Below are positions 34,644 through 43,059 of a stretch of 64,000 bases of DNA, one piece after another. The stretch lies in the NCBI GenBank assembly GCA_963737445.1, contig CAVTSO010000011.1, forward strand, positions 44,897 to 108,896, written 5' to 3'. The notes beneath the pieces were generated by a model. That model was not told the DNA's origin, ran no database searches, and worked only from the letters and a program-made list of their open reading frames with translations. The position numbers were made by a program, and so were the translations under genes. The DNA is from JAICYJ01 sp963737445. GTDB taxonomy: Bacteria; Actinomycetota; Thermoleophilia; Gaiellales; JAICJC01. Each line of letters opens with the position of its first letter. Within the stretch, counting starts at the first letter, position 1.

Positions 34644-35271
34644 GCGCACCCCGGCTGCCGTCCGTTGCGACGGCCTCACCCGCCGCTACGGCGAGCGGGT
34701 AGCGCTGGACGCGGTCAGCCTGACGGTCGCGCCGGGCGAGCGGCTGCTCCTGACCGGGGGCAACGGCGCCGGCAAGACGACGCTGTTGCGCGTGTTGGCG
34801 ACGGTGTTGCGTCCCCACGCCGGCGAGGTCGAGATCGACGGCCACGTGCTGCCGCGCGACGCCCGCAAGGTGCGCCCCGCCATCGGCTACGTCGCGCACG
34901 AGCCGCTGGTCTATCCCGTGCTGACGGCGCGCGAGAACCTGGAGCTGTACGCGGCGCTGTACGGCGTGGACCACGAGCGGATCGAGCAGGTGCTCGACCT
35001 GGCCGGGCTCGACGGCCGCGGCGCCGACCCGGCCGGCGAGCTGTCGCGCGGCCTCCGCCAGCGGCTGGGCCTGGCCCGGGCGATGCTGCACTCACCCTCG
35101 CTGCTGCTGCTGGACGAGCCCACCACCGGGCTCGACGAGGACGGTCGTGAGCGCCTGCGCGGCGTGCTGGCCGCACACCGCGGCGCGGCCGTGATCGCCA
35201 CGCACGAGCCGGACTGGTTCGCCGGGCTGGAGCACGGCCGGCTGCGGCTGGCGGCGGGCAGGGCTGCATGA
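34630..35271 (+). CDS. ccmA: Haem exporter ATP-binding protein CcmA
   Basis: A 213-residue ABC ATPase: Walker A TGGNGAGKTT, signature LSRGLRQRLGLARAML, Walker B LLLLDEPTTGLDEDG and a switch His in VIATHEP. Its small size and position before ccmB and ccmC identify it as the ATPase of the cytochrome c maturation transporter. The ATG lies inside the ubiA end; the stop overlaps ccmB (ATGA). Confidence 0.92.
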   Translation: MSSPERTPAAVRCDGLTRRYGERVALDAVSLTVAPGERLLLTGGNGAGKTTLLRVLATVLRPHAGEVEIDGHVLPRDARKVRPAIGYVAHEPLVYPVLTARENLELYAALYGVDHERIEQVLDLAGLDGRGADPAGELSRGLRQRLGLARAMLHSPSLLLLDEPTTGLDEDGRERLRGVLAAHRGAAVIATHEPDWFAGLEHGRLRLAAGRAA

Positions 35272-35945
35272 GGGCCTACCGGGCGCTGCTTCGCAAGGAC
35301 CTGCTGCTGGAGCTGCGCGGCCGCGAGCTGGTGCCCGCCATGGTGGTGTTCGTGGTGGGCGCCCTGGTGCTGGTGCGGCTGGGACTGGGCGGCGAGCGCC
35401 TGGCCGGCGGCACCCGCGCCGCCACCGGCCTGCTCTGGGTGGTGGTCGTGTTCACGTCGATGCTGGCGCTGGTGCGCAGCTTCGCCCAGGAGCGCGAGCA
35501 CGGCATCTGGGACGGCCTGCTGTCGGCCCCCGCCGACCGCTCCGCGATCTGGGCCGCGCGGGCCAGCGCCACCTTCCTGTTCCTGGGCGTCACGCAGGCG
35601 GTGGCGCTGCCGCTGTTCTGGCTGTTCTTCCTCCAGGACGGCCGCTCGCCGTCGCTGGCCGTGCTGGCCGCGGCGCTGGCGCTCGCCGACCTGGGCGTTG
35701 CCATGCTGGGCGCGCTGCTGGCCGGGCTGGTCTCCAACGTGCGTGCCCGCGAGGTGCTGCTGCCGGTGCTGTTCCTGCCCTTCGCGCTGCCGCTTGTGAG
35801 CGTGGCCGTGCGCATGTCGGTGGACTCAATTCCCCCGCAAAATGGCGGTTTGGGCGCACTGCATGGGCTCGGGTTTCTGGCTCTCTATGATACGATCTTT
35901 GCGCTCTTGGGCTGGGCGCTTTTCGAGTACGTCGTGGAGGACTGA
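35268..35945 (+). CDS. ccmB: Haem exporter permease CcmB
   Basis: A 225-residue membrane protein with six predicted helices. The start RALLRKDLLLELRGRE and the segment FAQEREHGIWDGLLSAPADRS are typical of CcmB. It partners CcmA in the cytochrome c maturation complex; it overlaps ccmA by 4 bases and precedes ccmC by 6. Confidence 0.92.
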   Translation: MRAYRALLRKDLLLELRGRELVPAMVVFVVGALVLVRLGLGGERLAGGTRAATGLLWVVVVFTSMLALVRSFAQEREHGIWDGLLSAPADRSAIWAARASATFLFLGVTQAVALPLFWLFFLQDGRSPSLAVLAAALALADLGVAMLGALLAGLVSNVRAREVLLPVLFLPFALPLVSVAVRMSVDSIPPQNGGLGALHGLGFLALYDTIFALLGWALFEYVVED

Positions 35946-35951
35946 ACGCTG

Positions 35952-36662
35952 GTGAACGGCTCGCACAGGGCCCGCCCGGACCGGGCCACTGCCGCCGCCA
36001 CGGCGGCCGCGCTGCTGATGGCGTTGGCGCTGGCGATGATCTTTTTCTACGTCCCCACCGACGTCAGCGAGGGCTACTCGCAGCGCATCTTCTACTTCCA
36101 CGTGCCGATCGCGCTGACCACGTACTTCCTGTTCACGTGGGGGGCGGTGAACGGCGCCCGCTTCCTCCTGACGCGCGACATGTCGCTCGACCTGAAAAGC
36201 TACGTGCCCATGCACCTGGGCGTGATCTTCGGCTCGCTGACGCTCGTCACCGGCTCGATCTGGGCCAACATCGCGTGGGGTACGTGGTGGTTTTGGGGTG
36301 ACACCCAGTTGACCACGTTCCTGATCATCTTCCTGTTCAACTGCGCCTACTTCATGCTGCGCTTCTCGGTCGAGCCGGGCGAGCGCCGTGCCACCTTCTC
36401 GGCCGTCTACGCGGTGCTGGGCGTGGGCCTGATCCCGCTGTCGGTGATCGGCGTGCACGTCGCCCAGACCAACGAGCTGATCCATCCAATCACCTTCAAT
36501 GAGAACGGTGCCAACATGGACGGCAGCATGTTCCTGACGTTCCTGGTGGCGCTGGCGGCGATGATCACGCTGTCGGTGACCATGTACCTGATCGAGCTGC
36601 GCGGCAAGCGGATCGACGACCGCCTGCGCGCCATCCGCCGGCTGGCCGGGGGCGAGGCGTGA
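35952..36662 (+). CDS. ccmC: Cytochrome c biogenesis protein CcmC
   Basis: A 236-residue six-helix haem-handling protein. The conserved periplasmic tryptophan motif is seen as WGTWWFWGD, with flanking histidines in FYFHVPIALT and GVHVAQTNELIHP that would ligate haem. The motif has a Gly before the Asp, unlike the classical WWxWD form. CcmC loads haem onto CcmE; no ccmE, ccmF or ccmH lies in the window. Start GTG 35952. Confidence 0.92.
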   Translation: MNGSHRARPDRATAAATAAALLMALALAMIFFYVPTDVSEGYSQRIFYFHVPIALTTYFLFTWGAVNGARFLLTRDMSLDLKSYVPMHLGVIFGSLTLVTGSIWANIAWGTWWFWGDTQLTTFLIIFLFNCAYFMLRFSVEPGERRATFSAVYAVLGVGLIPLSVIGVHVAQTNELIHPITFNENGANMDGSMFLTFLVALAAMITLSVTMYLIELRGKRIDDRLRAIRRLAGGEA

Positions 36663-36823
36663 TCGACGAGTTCGCGGTCAAGTCGGTGGCCGCCGTCTAC
36701 GGGCTGGCCTGGGTCGTGACGCTGGCCTACATCGCGATCCTCAACGCCAAGCTGGGGCGGATGGAGCGGCAGCTGGACGAGATCGCGGCGCTGATGGAGC
36801 GCAGGGCGGCGAGCGATGCCTGA
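36659..36823 (+). CDS. ccmD: CcmD-like small membrane protein
   Basis: A 54-residue ORF in the expected ccmD slot. It has one membrane helix (VKSVAAVYGLAWVVTLAYIAIL) followed by a short charged helix (LGRMERQLDEIAALMERR), the usual CcmD layout. GTG 36659 overlaps the ccmC stop and its own end overlaps the hemA start (ATG 36816), both signs of real coupled translation. Sequence identity in this family is low, so the call depends on topology and position. Confidence 0.75.
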   Translation: MIDEFAVKSVAAVYGLAWVVTLAYIAILNAKLGRMERQLDEIAALMERRAASDA

Positions 36824-38076
36824 CCAGGTGCACCTGCTGCTCGTCGGCACCAGCCACCGGCACGCCCCGATCGCGGTGCGCGAGCAGCTGGCGGCGCAGG
36901 CGCACGGTCAGCGGCTGATCGAGGCGGTGATCGCCGAGGACGCGGTGATCGAGGCGGTGGGGCTCTCCACCTGCAACCGCTGCGAGCTGTACATGGTGGG
37001 GTCGGATCCGGAGGCGATGCGCGAGGCGGCGCTGCGGCGGCTGGCCGACTACGCGCACCGCAGCGAGAGCGCGCTCGAGCCGCTGCTGTACGTGCGCGGA
37101 GGGCGGCGACGCGGCAGAGCACCTGTTCGAGGTGGCCGGCGGGCTCGACTCGCTGGTGCCGGGCGAGGCCCAGATCCTGGCCCAGATCCGCGAGTCCTAC
37201 CAGCACGCCCTGGAGATGGGATCGACCGGCACGGTCTCCAACCGGCTGTTCCACGAGGCGCTCGAGGCGGGCAAGCGCGTCCGCAACGAGACCGCGATCG
37301 GCCGCTCGAACGCGTCGGTTGCATCCGTCGCCGCCGAGCTGGTGCGCGAGCGGCTGGGCGACCTCGGCGGCGCCAGCGTGCTGATCGTGGGCGCGGGCAA
37401 GGTGGCCGAGCTGGTCGCTCAGAACCTGGCCTCGCGGGGCGGCGTCGAGATCGCGGTCGCCAACCGCAGCCGTGAGCGCGGCGCCGCGCTGGCCGAGCGG
37501 TTCAACGGCACCAGCGTCCCGCTCGACCGGCTGGCCGAGGCGCTGGCGCAGGCCGACGTCGTGGTCAGCTCGACGGTGTCGGACGGATACCTGATCGGCC
37601 CCGGCGACGTCCCTCCCGGCCGCCGCGTGCTGGTGGACCTGGCGCTGCCTCGGGATATCGATCCGGCCGTCGCAGAGATCGAGGGTGTCACGCTGGTCAA
37701 CATCGACGACCTCGAGGAGACGGTGCTGCACAACATCGGCCTGCGCCAGGTCGAGGCGGCCCAGGCCTACGCGATCGTGGCCGCGCAGGCCAACGAGTTT
37801 CGCAGCTGGCTGGCCGCGCTCGAGGTGGTGCCTGCGATCACGCAGCTGCGGGCGCTGGCCGAGCAGATCCGCCGCGACGAGCTGGAGCGCATGGACGGCC
37901 GCTGGGAGTCGCTCTCCGAGGCCGACCGCGAGCGCGTCGACCAGCTCACGCGCAGCATGCTGAACAAGCTGCTGCACCGGCCCACCGTGCGGCTGAAGGA
38001 GCTCGCCGCCGAGCACGGCGACGCCGCGCACGTGGCCGCCATGAACGAGCTGTTCGGCCTCAGCTCACGGCCGTGA
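36816..38076 (+). CDS. hemA: Glutamyl-tRNA reductase, interrupted by an apparent +1 frameshift
   Basis: First enzyme of the C5 route to tetrapyrroles, reducing glutamyl-tRNA to glutamate-1-semialdehyde. Catalytic C53 lies in STCNRCELY. At 37098-37099 one G appears to be extra: removing it joins LEPLLYVR to EGGDAAEHLFEVAGGLDSL and yields 419 residues, the normal family length. Downstream parts (GEAQILAQIR, the NADPH site VLIVGAGKVAE and the C-terminal dimerisation helices) are intact from 37132 onwards. Because the rest of the pathway is intact and overlapping, a sequencing or assembly error is likelier than loss, but a real frameshift or programmed slippage cannot be excluded. It overlaps hemC by 4 bases. 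Confidence 0.9.
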
Positions 38077-38831
38077 TCCGGCTGGGCACGCGCGGCAGCG
38101 CGCTGGCTCGGGCCCAGGCAGAGTGGGTGGCGGACCGCCTGGACGGTGCCGAGCTGGTCGTGATCGAGACGGCCGGCGACCGCGATCGCGAGCGCCGCTA
38201 CGACCAGATCGGCGACGGGCGGGCGGTGTTCACCCGCGAGATCGAGCAGGCGCTGCTGGGGGGCCGCATCGACGTCGCGGTGCACAGCGCCAAGGACCTC
38301 ACCGGCGACATGCCGGCGGGCCTCGAGATCGCGGCCGTGCCCGAGCGCGAGGACCCGCGGGATGCCTGCTGCGGGCCGTACGGCTCGCTGGCCGAGATCC
38401 CCGCGGGCGCCCGCATCGGCACGTCATCGGCGCGGCGGGCCGGCCTGTTGGGCGTGCTGCGGCCCGACCTCGAGGTGGTGCCGCTGCGCGGCAACGTGGA
38501 CACGCGGCTGCGAAAGCTGGACGCGGGCGAGGCCGACGCGATCGTGCTGGCCGCCGCCGGGCTGGTGCGGCTGGGGCTGCTCGGGCGCATCGGCTTCCTG
38601 TTCGATCCCTCGCTGTTCGTGCCCGAGGCCGGGCAGGGCGCGCTGGCGCTGCAGGTGCGGGCCGGCGAGGCGGACATGGTGTCGTCTCTCGACCACCCGC
38701 CGTCGCACCGGCGCGTGGATGCCGAGCGCGCCCGGGTCGCCGAGCTGGGCGGCGGCTGCACGGTGCCGGTGGCGGCGCACGCCTGGTTCGAGCGGGGCCA
38801 GCTGCAGGTGCAGTCGTGGGTGGCGCCGTGA
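38073..38831 (+). CDS. hemC: Porphobilinogen deaminase, short C-terminal domain
   Basis: Polymerises four porphobilinogens into hydroxymethylbilane. Family motifs: IRLGTRGSALARAQAEWV, VHSAKDLT with the catalytic Asp, GTSSARRAGLL, LRGNVDTRLRKLD and PEAGQGALALQVR. C229 in GGGCTVPVAAHA is the dipyrromethane attachment site. Only 23 residues follow it, against about 70 in E. coli, so domain 3 is truncated to its first strands; the stop is overlapped by the next gene, so this seems natural. Length 252. Confidence 0.92.
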   Translation: MIRLGTRGSALARAQAEWVADRLDGAELVVIETAGDRDRERRYDQIGDGRAVFTREIEQALLGGRIDVAVHSAKDLTGDMPAGLEIAAVPEREDPRDACCGPYGSLAEIPAGARIGTSSARRAGLLGVLRPDLEVVPLRGNVDTRLRKLDAGEADAIVLAAAGLVRLGLLGRIGFLFDPSLFVPEAGQGALALQVRAGEADMVSSLDHPPSHRRVDAERARVAELGGGCTVPVAAHAWFERGQLQVQSWVAP

Positions 38832-40276
38832 CGGTGTACCTGGTGGGTGCCGGTCCGGGCGACCCCGGGCTGCTGACGGTGCGCGGGCGGGAGCTGCTTG
38901 GCCGTTGCGACGCGCTGGTCTACGACCGGCTGGCCGACCCCCGGATCGTGGCGCTCGCGCCGGCGTCTGCCAAGCGGGTCTACGCGGGCAAGGAGCCGGA
39001 CCGCCACGCGCTCTCCCAGGACCAGATCAACGCGCTGCTGGTCGACCTGGCCGGCCGGCATTCCTGCGTCGTCCGGCTGAAGGGCGGAGATCCGTTCGTC
39101 TTCGGCCGCGGCGGCGAGGAGGCGCAGGTGCTGGCGCAGGCGGGCATCGACTGGGAGGTGGTGCCCGGTATCTCGTCGGCCTACGCGGTGCCGGCCTACG
39201 CGGGCATCCCGGTCACCCAGCGCGGGGTCGCCGCCCAGCTCACGGTCGTCACCGGCCACGAGGATCCCACCAAGCCGGAGAGCGACCTGGACTGGGCCTC
39301 GCTCGCGTCTACGCCGGGCACGCTGGTATTCCTGATGGGCGTGCGCGCGCTGCGGGCGAATGCGGCCCGCTTGATCGAGCAGGGCATGCCCGGGGGTACG
39401 CCCGCCGCGGTGATCTCCCACGGCACCCGCCCCGGGCAGCGGACGGTGGTGGCGCCGCTGTCCGAGATCGCCGAGGCGGCGGCCGACCTCCCGGCGCCCG
39501 CGATCACGCTGGTCGGCGCCGTCGCGTCGCTCCGCGAGCAGCTGGCGTGGTACGAGCGGCGGCCGCTGTTCGGGCTACGGGTGGTCGTGACGCGGGCGCG
39601 GGCACAGGCCAGCGGGCTGGCCGCGCGCCTGGCCGAGCTGGGGGCGCAGGTGATGGAGGCGCCCGCGATATCGATCGAGCCGCTCGAGTTCCGCCCGCCC
39701 GACCTGGCGGCGTACGACATCGTCTGCCTGACCAGCGCCAACGGCGTGGGGCGGCTGCTGGCCGGTGACGTGCGGTCGCTGCACGGAGTGACCGTGGCGG
39801 CGGTCGGCCGCGCCACGGCCGATGCGCTGGCGGCGCATGGCATCGTCGCGGACGTGGTGCCGCAGCAGGCGGTCGCGGACGCGCTGCCCGACGCGCTGGG
39901 CGGGGTCGGCGGCAAGCGGGTGCTGGTGGCAACGGCGGAGGGCGCGCGCACGGCCCTGCCGGACGAGCTGCGGGCGCGCGGCGCAGCGGTCGATGTGCTG
40001 CACCTCTACCGGACGCTTCGCGAGCCGGTCGACCGCGAGGCGGTGGTCGCGTCAGACCTGGTCACGTTCACGTCGTCATCGACGGTCGAGAACGTGCTGG
40101 GGGCGCTGGCGCCGGCCGACCTGGCCGCGATCCGGGCAATCTCGATCGGGCCGGTCACGAGCAGGTCGCTGCGAGCACACGGCGTCGAGCCGCTGGTCGA
40201 GGCCGATCCGCACGACGTGGAGGGTCTGGTCGCGGCGGTGCTGCGGGCGGCGGCGATAGAGTCGGACCGCAGATGA
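38828..40276 (+). CDS. cobA-hemD: Fused uroporphyrinogen-III C-methyltransferase (CobA) and uroporphyrinogen-III synthase (HemD)
   Basis: A 482-residue bifunctional enzyme. Residues 1-245 are a SUMT: VGAGPGDPGLLTVRG, GGDPFVFGRGGEE and VPGISSAYAVPAYAGIPVT. Residues 250-482 are HemD: GLRVVVTRARAQASGLAARL, LTSANGV, and TFTSSSTVENVLG. The fusion closes the macrocycle and starts the corrin/sirohaem branch by bis-methylation. GTG 38828 overlaps the hemC stop. Confidence 0.94.
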   Translation: MTVYLVGAGPGDPGLLTVRGRELLGRCDALVYDRLADPRIVALAPASAKRVYAGKEPDRHALSQDQINALLVDLAGRHSCVVRLKGGDPFVFGRGGEEAQVLAQAGIDWEVVPGISSAYAVPAYAGIPVTQRGVAAQLTVVTGHEDPTKPESDLDWASLASTPGTLVFLMGVRALRANAARLIEQGMPGGTPAAVISHGTRPGQRTVVAPLSEIAEAAADLPAPAITLVGAVASLREQLAWYERRPLFGLRVVVTRARAQASGLAARLAELGAQVMEAPAISIEPLEFRPPDLAAYDIVCLTSANGVGRLLAGDVRSLHGVTVAAVGRATADALAAHGIVADVVPQQAVADALPDALGGVGGKRVLVATAEGARTALPDELRARGAAVDVLHLYRTLREPVDREAVVASDLVTFTSSSTVENVLGALAPADLAAIRAISIGPVTSRSLRAHGVEPLVEADPHDVEGLVAAVLRAAAIESDRR

Positions 40277-41091
40277 GCCGGCCGGTCGTCACGTTTCTGT
40301 CCGACTTCGGATCGTCGGATCCGTTCGTCGGCGTCTGCCACGGGGTGATCGTCCGCACCTGCCCGGAGGCCGCGGTGATCCACCTGGCGCACGGGATCGA
40401 GCCGCAGTCGGTCGGGCAGGGGTCGCGGGTGCTGGCGGCGTCGGTGCCCTACCTGCCCGTGGGCGTGCACATGGCCGTGGTCGACCCTGGCGTGGGATCG
40501 GAGCGGCGGGCGATCTGCGTGCGCAGCGCCGACGGACGGCTGTTCGTCGGGCCCGACAACGGGCTGCTGATCGCGGCAGCAGAGGCCAGCGGCGGCATCG
40601 AGCTGGCGATCGAGATCACCAGCTCCGAGTACCTGCTGGACTCGGTGTCGCGCACCTTCCACGGCCGCGACGTGTTCGCGCCCGTGAGCGGGCACCTGGC
40701 GGCGGGGCTCGACCCCGAGCGGCTGGGGCACGCGGTCGATACGGACACCCTGGTGCGTGCGCGCGAGCTGGCGACGAGCCTCGAGGGGACGCTGCTGACG
40801 GCCACGGTTCAGCAGCTCGACCGGTTCGGGAACATCCAGCTGTCGGCGGCGCTGGCCGACCTCGGCGACCGGTTCGAGAGCGGCCGCAGGGTCGAGGTGA
40901 CGCTCGGCGACGACAGCTACTTCGCGACCTGCGCGCGCACGTTCGCCGACGTCGGACGGGGCGATCTCGTGCTCTACGAGGACTCGGAGCAGCGGCTGTC
41001 GATCGCCATCAACCGCGGCAACGCCGGCGAGCTGATGGACGCCGCCACGCTGGACACGGTGCTGATCGAGTTCGAGCCCGTGCTCAGCTGA
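40273..41091 (+). CDS. SAM hydrolase/SAM-dependent hydroxide adenosyltransferase (DUF62 family)
   Basis: A 272-residue DUF62 protein related to fluorinase/chlorinase but normally cleaving S-adenosylmethionine with water to adenosine and methionine. Motifs: TFLSDFGSSDPFVGVCHG, VDPGVGSERRAI, VGPDNGLL and TFHGRDVFAPVSGHLA. It closes the moaC-to-cobA block (ATGA overlap with cobA-hemD). Its role next to a SAM-consuming methylase may be to control SAM or to act on tetrapyrrole-linked SAM; this is inference. Confidence 0.9.
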   Translation: MSRPVVTFLSDFGSSDPFVGVCHGVIVRTCPEAAVIHLAHGIEPQSVGQGSRVLAASVPYLPVGVHMAVVDPGVGSERRAICVRSADGRLFVGPDNGLLIAAAEASGGIELAIEITSSEYLLDSVSRTFHGRDVFAPVSGHLAAGLDPERLGHAVDTDTLVRARELATSLEGTLLTATVQQLDRFGNIQLSAALADLGDRFESGRRVEVTLGDDSYFATCARTFADVGRGDLVLYEDSEQRLSIAINRGNAGELMDAATLDTVLIEFEPVLS

Positions 41092-41149
41092 ACGAATCGG
41101 GCGACCCCCCTTGACGCGGCCGGCCGCGAGTGGTGGGATGAGAGGCACA

Positions 41150-41192
41150 GAGCGGCCTTCGCGGAGCGGTAGCACCGTCCCGGAGGCCGCTC
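41150..41192 (+). terminator. Hairpin after the tetrapyrrole operon
   Basis: GAGCGGCCT (41150-41158) pairs perfectly with AGGCCGCTC (41184-41192); the intervening sequence contains a smaller hairpin CGGT-AGC-ACCG. It lies 58 bases after the SAM hydrolase stop and 48 bases before tRNA-Phe. No T tract. Confidence 0.45.
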
Positions 41193-41239
41193 ATCTGTGT
41201 TGCCGTCCGCCGCGGCGCCCGCGGTAGACTGACGCCCGC

Positions 41240-41312
41240 GGCGAGGTAGCTCAGTTGGTAGAGCACGCGACTGAAAATCGCGGTGTCGACAGTTCGATTC
41301 TGTCCCTCGCCA
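41240..41312 (+). tRNA. tRNA-Phe (anticodon GAA)
   Basis: GGCGAGG (41240-41246) pairs with CCTCGCC (41305-41311); discriminator A at 41312; no encoded CCA. The D arm GCTCAGTTGGTAGAGC, anticodon loop CTGAAAA with GAA at 41273-41275 and T arm GACAGTTCGATTCTGTC are intact. Its 3' half recurs in degenerate form near 44.85, 46.84 and 51.90 kb, so this is the attachment gene of the downstream island region. Confidence 0.97.
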
Positions 41313-41516
41313 TGGCTTCTATGTCGGCCGACATCGCAGTCACAGCCCTGTGCATGGTGCTGCGCGCCCGCGGGAAGGCGGCCACCAGCCCGGCCTCTCC
41401 CTCGGTGGCATGGCTCAGCTCTCGCATCCTGCGCCGTGGAGTGCAGCCGACTCCAAGCGCATGTGCTCGTTGCGGCAGGATGGCCCATCACTACATCGCA
41501 ACGGCAGCCGGCTTCG

Positions 41517-41981
41517 TCAACTGACGGTGAGCGTGCCCTTCATGCCAGCCTGCTCGTGGCCAGGCACCGAGCAGTAGAACGTGTAGGTGCCCGGTTTCAG
41601 GTCAGCGATGGTAATCACGGAGGTGCCGCCGTTGGACACGATCTTGCCGGTCTCATCGATGCCGTTGCCCTTCCGCGCGATGTCGTGGCCGGTCGATTGC
41701 GGGTTCATCGAGTGGATCACGACCGGGCCGGACGAGGCGGTTGCGGAGGTCTTGACGAACGCAAGCCCGCTGTCGGCGACATCGATCTCGATCACGTGTC
41801 CCTCTACCGCGCTCGAGGCCGCGGACGATACTGCCGAGGATGCGGCGGATGAGATTGTTGAAGAAGCACCCGATGGGATCGACAGAGACGACGAGCCGCT
41901 GGACGACGCCCCACACCCGGCTGCCACCGCGACCAACACCAGCGCCGCGAAACCGGCACGCCGCGCACTCGTTGCCAGCAT
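41517..41981 (-). CDS. Cupredoxin-like (plastocyanin/azurin-type) copper lipoprotein
   Basis: A 154-residue exported protein. Signal AALVLVAVAAGC ends in a lipobox cysteine; a Ser/Ala-rich linker (repeats of ISSAASSAV) follows to about residue 65. The cupredoxin domain has type I copper ligands: His in STGHDIARKG, and Cys, His and Met in FYCSVPGHEQAGMKG. It could shuttle electrons or bind copper on the outer face of the membrane. ATG 41981 is chosen because it begins the signal peptide and has TACACT exactly 6 bases upstream. First gene after tRNA-Phe, in the first island segment. Confidence 0.88.
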   Translation of the reverse strand: MLATSARRAGFAALVLVAVAAGCGASSSGSSSLSIPSGASSTISSAASSAVSSAASSAVEGHVIEIDVADSGLAFVKTSATASSGPVVIHSMNPQSTGHDIARKGNGIDETGKIVSNGGTSVITIADLKPGTYTFYCSVPGHEQAGMKGTLTVS

Positions 41982-41993
41982 GTGGCGAGTGTA
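41982..41993 (-). promoter_or_regulatory. Leaderless-type -10 element of the cupredoxin gene
   Basis: TACACT at 41993-41988, 6 bases, ATG 41981 on the minus strand. Confidence 0.5.
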
Positions 41994-42200
41994 CGCCGCG
42001 CGGCCAAGACGATGCCGGAGGCCGGCACCAGCGGCAGCGTGAGGCGTGAGGCCCACAACGCATTCTCGCATTCATCCCATCCGAATGATGGGTTTCGTCA
42101 GATGAGGCCTAGGGTGGCCGAGTCCGACGCGCCGCTGCACTGACGTGTTGCGAGTGGAGCCGTCGGATTCGCTTCAACCCGAGACACGAAAGGTGATCAG

Positions 42201-42401
42201 ATGGTGTTGCTCGCGAGCGGAATCCTCTGGTGGACGCTGGCCCTCTTAATCTGGATCGCGATCGCGTTCTGGCCAGCCCGCGTGGCTGGTCGGAAAGGGC
42301 ACAGCTTCATCGGGTTCTTCATCTTCAGCTTGGTCTTTTTCCCGGCCGCCCTGATCGTTGCGTACATGGTCAAGGATCGCACGGGAGCAGCAACGTACTG
42401 A
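42201..42401 (+). CDS. Small two-helix membrane protein
   Basis: A 66-residue protein with two membrane helices (about 5-24 and 35-55) joined by the basic loop ARVAGRKGHS and ending in MVKDRTGAATY. Similar short proteins with the loop R-K-G-H/Y-S are widespread in bacteria but have no known function. AAAGG lies 8 bases before ATG 42201. Its 3' end overlaps the remnant of a GAP-family gene on the other strand. Confidence 0.7.
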   Translation: MVLLASGILWWTLALLIWIAIAFWPARVAGRKGHSFIGFFIFSLVFFPAALIVAYMVKDRTGAATY

Positions 42402-42603
42402 GGACAACAGGCATAACGTCCGCCGAGCCCCCGACGACAACGAACAGCGAGCAGACCAGCAACTGGGAAACAACGAATCCGATGGCGAACGCGAGCGCCG
42501 TCGGCCGGCCAGCTTGCATCACCGCGATCGTCGTGGCGAACGCCAGCGGGCTGAGGCCGGCGATCACCGCGTACAAGAGCACCTGCAGAGCAGCCTGGAG
42601 CAT
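42370..42603 (-). pseudogene. Truncated GAP-family (Sap-like) transporter fragment
   Basis: A 77-residue fragment with LQAALQVLLYAVIAGLSPL, FATTIAVMQAGRPTALAF and IGFVVSQLLVCSLFVV, which resembles the first two or three helices of GAP-family (sulfolipid-addressing-protein/LysE-like) transporters of about 230 residues. The remainder is missing; the frame ends inside the 3' end of the neighbouring small gene. The start ATG 42603 and TAGCAT 7 bases upstream survive. This looks like a gene cut by a recombination event. Confidence 0.6.
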
Positions 42604-42616
42604 CCCAGCGATGCTA

Positions 42617-43059
42617 CGCCACGCGGCTGGCGCAGTCACAGGTGCCTGCGAGAGAGCAATGCGTTGGCGCGAGACGCTTTTCTGATGGTCGCGTCATGGT
42701 TCGACGTCACAAAAGGCCACTTGATGTCAACGTGCCGAGCTGGTGATGCTTGGGGGACTCGGCGGCTGGGTCGGGAGATAGGTGAGCGGCCGAAGCCCAG
42801 GTTGGTGCGTTGGACGTGAGAAGCGGTGGCTCAGGCGAGGCACCTGTCGGCTCCGAGCAGCCGGCATTCGCCCTGTCTCTTCGAGTTGAGCGATCGCCCG
42901 GTGTGCCACAGGCGAGCCGGTTCCGGCCGCCGTTTCGCTAGCGCTGGGCAACGTCTCTTGAGCCGCGACCAGGGTGTGGGGTTTGATCACGACCTTTGGA
43001 TCGAGCGATGGGTCATACTGGTGTGCGCTGGTGTGCGACGACAGGGAGAGGGTGCGGCG
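42617..43059. other. Stretch without a recognised gene
   Basis: 443 bases between the GAP-family remnant and the DUF2252 gene. Several open frames overlap it but none has recognisable protein sequence, and no RNA gene or strong hairpin was noticed. GGGAGAGGG near the right end is the ribosome-binding site of the DUF2252 gene. Confidence 0.5.

Noticed and set aside
36280..36300. Inserted Gly in the CcmC tryptophan motif (WGTWWFWGD) as a sign of inactivation
   Set aside because: Related CcmC branches with WxWG followed by an acidic residue seem to exist and the haem-ligating histidines are kept, so it is more likely a lineage variant.
41140..41200. T-box-like element (GAGCGGTAGCACCG followed by CGTCCC) upstream of tRNA-Phe
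   Set aside because: The invariant UGGNACCGCG core is not present, there is no specifier-loop structure upstream that I can see, and no aminoacyl-tRNA synthetase or amino-acid gene follows. It is better read as a hairpin ending the operon.
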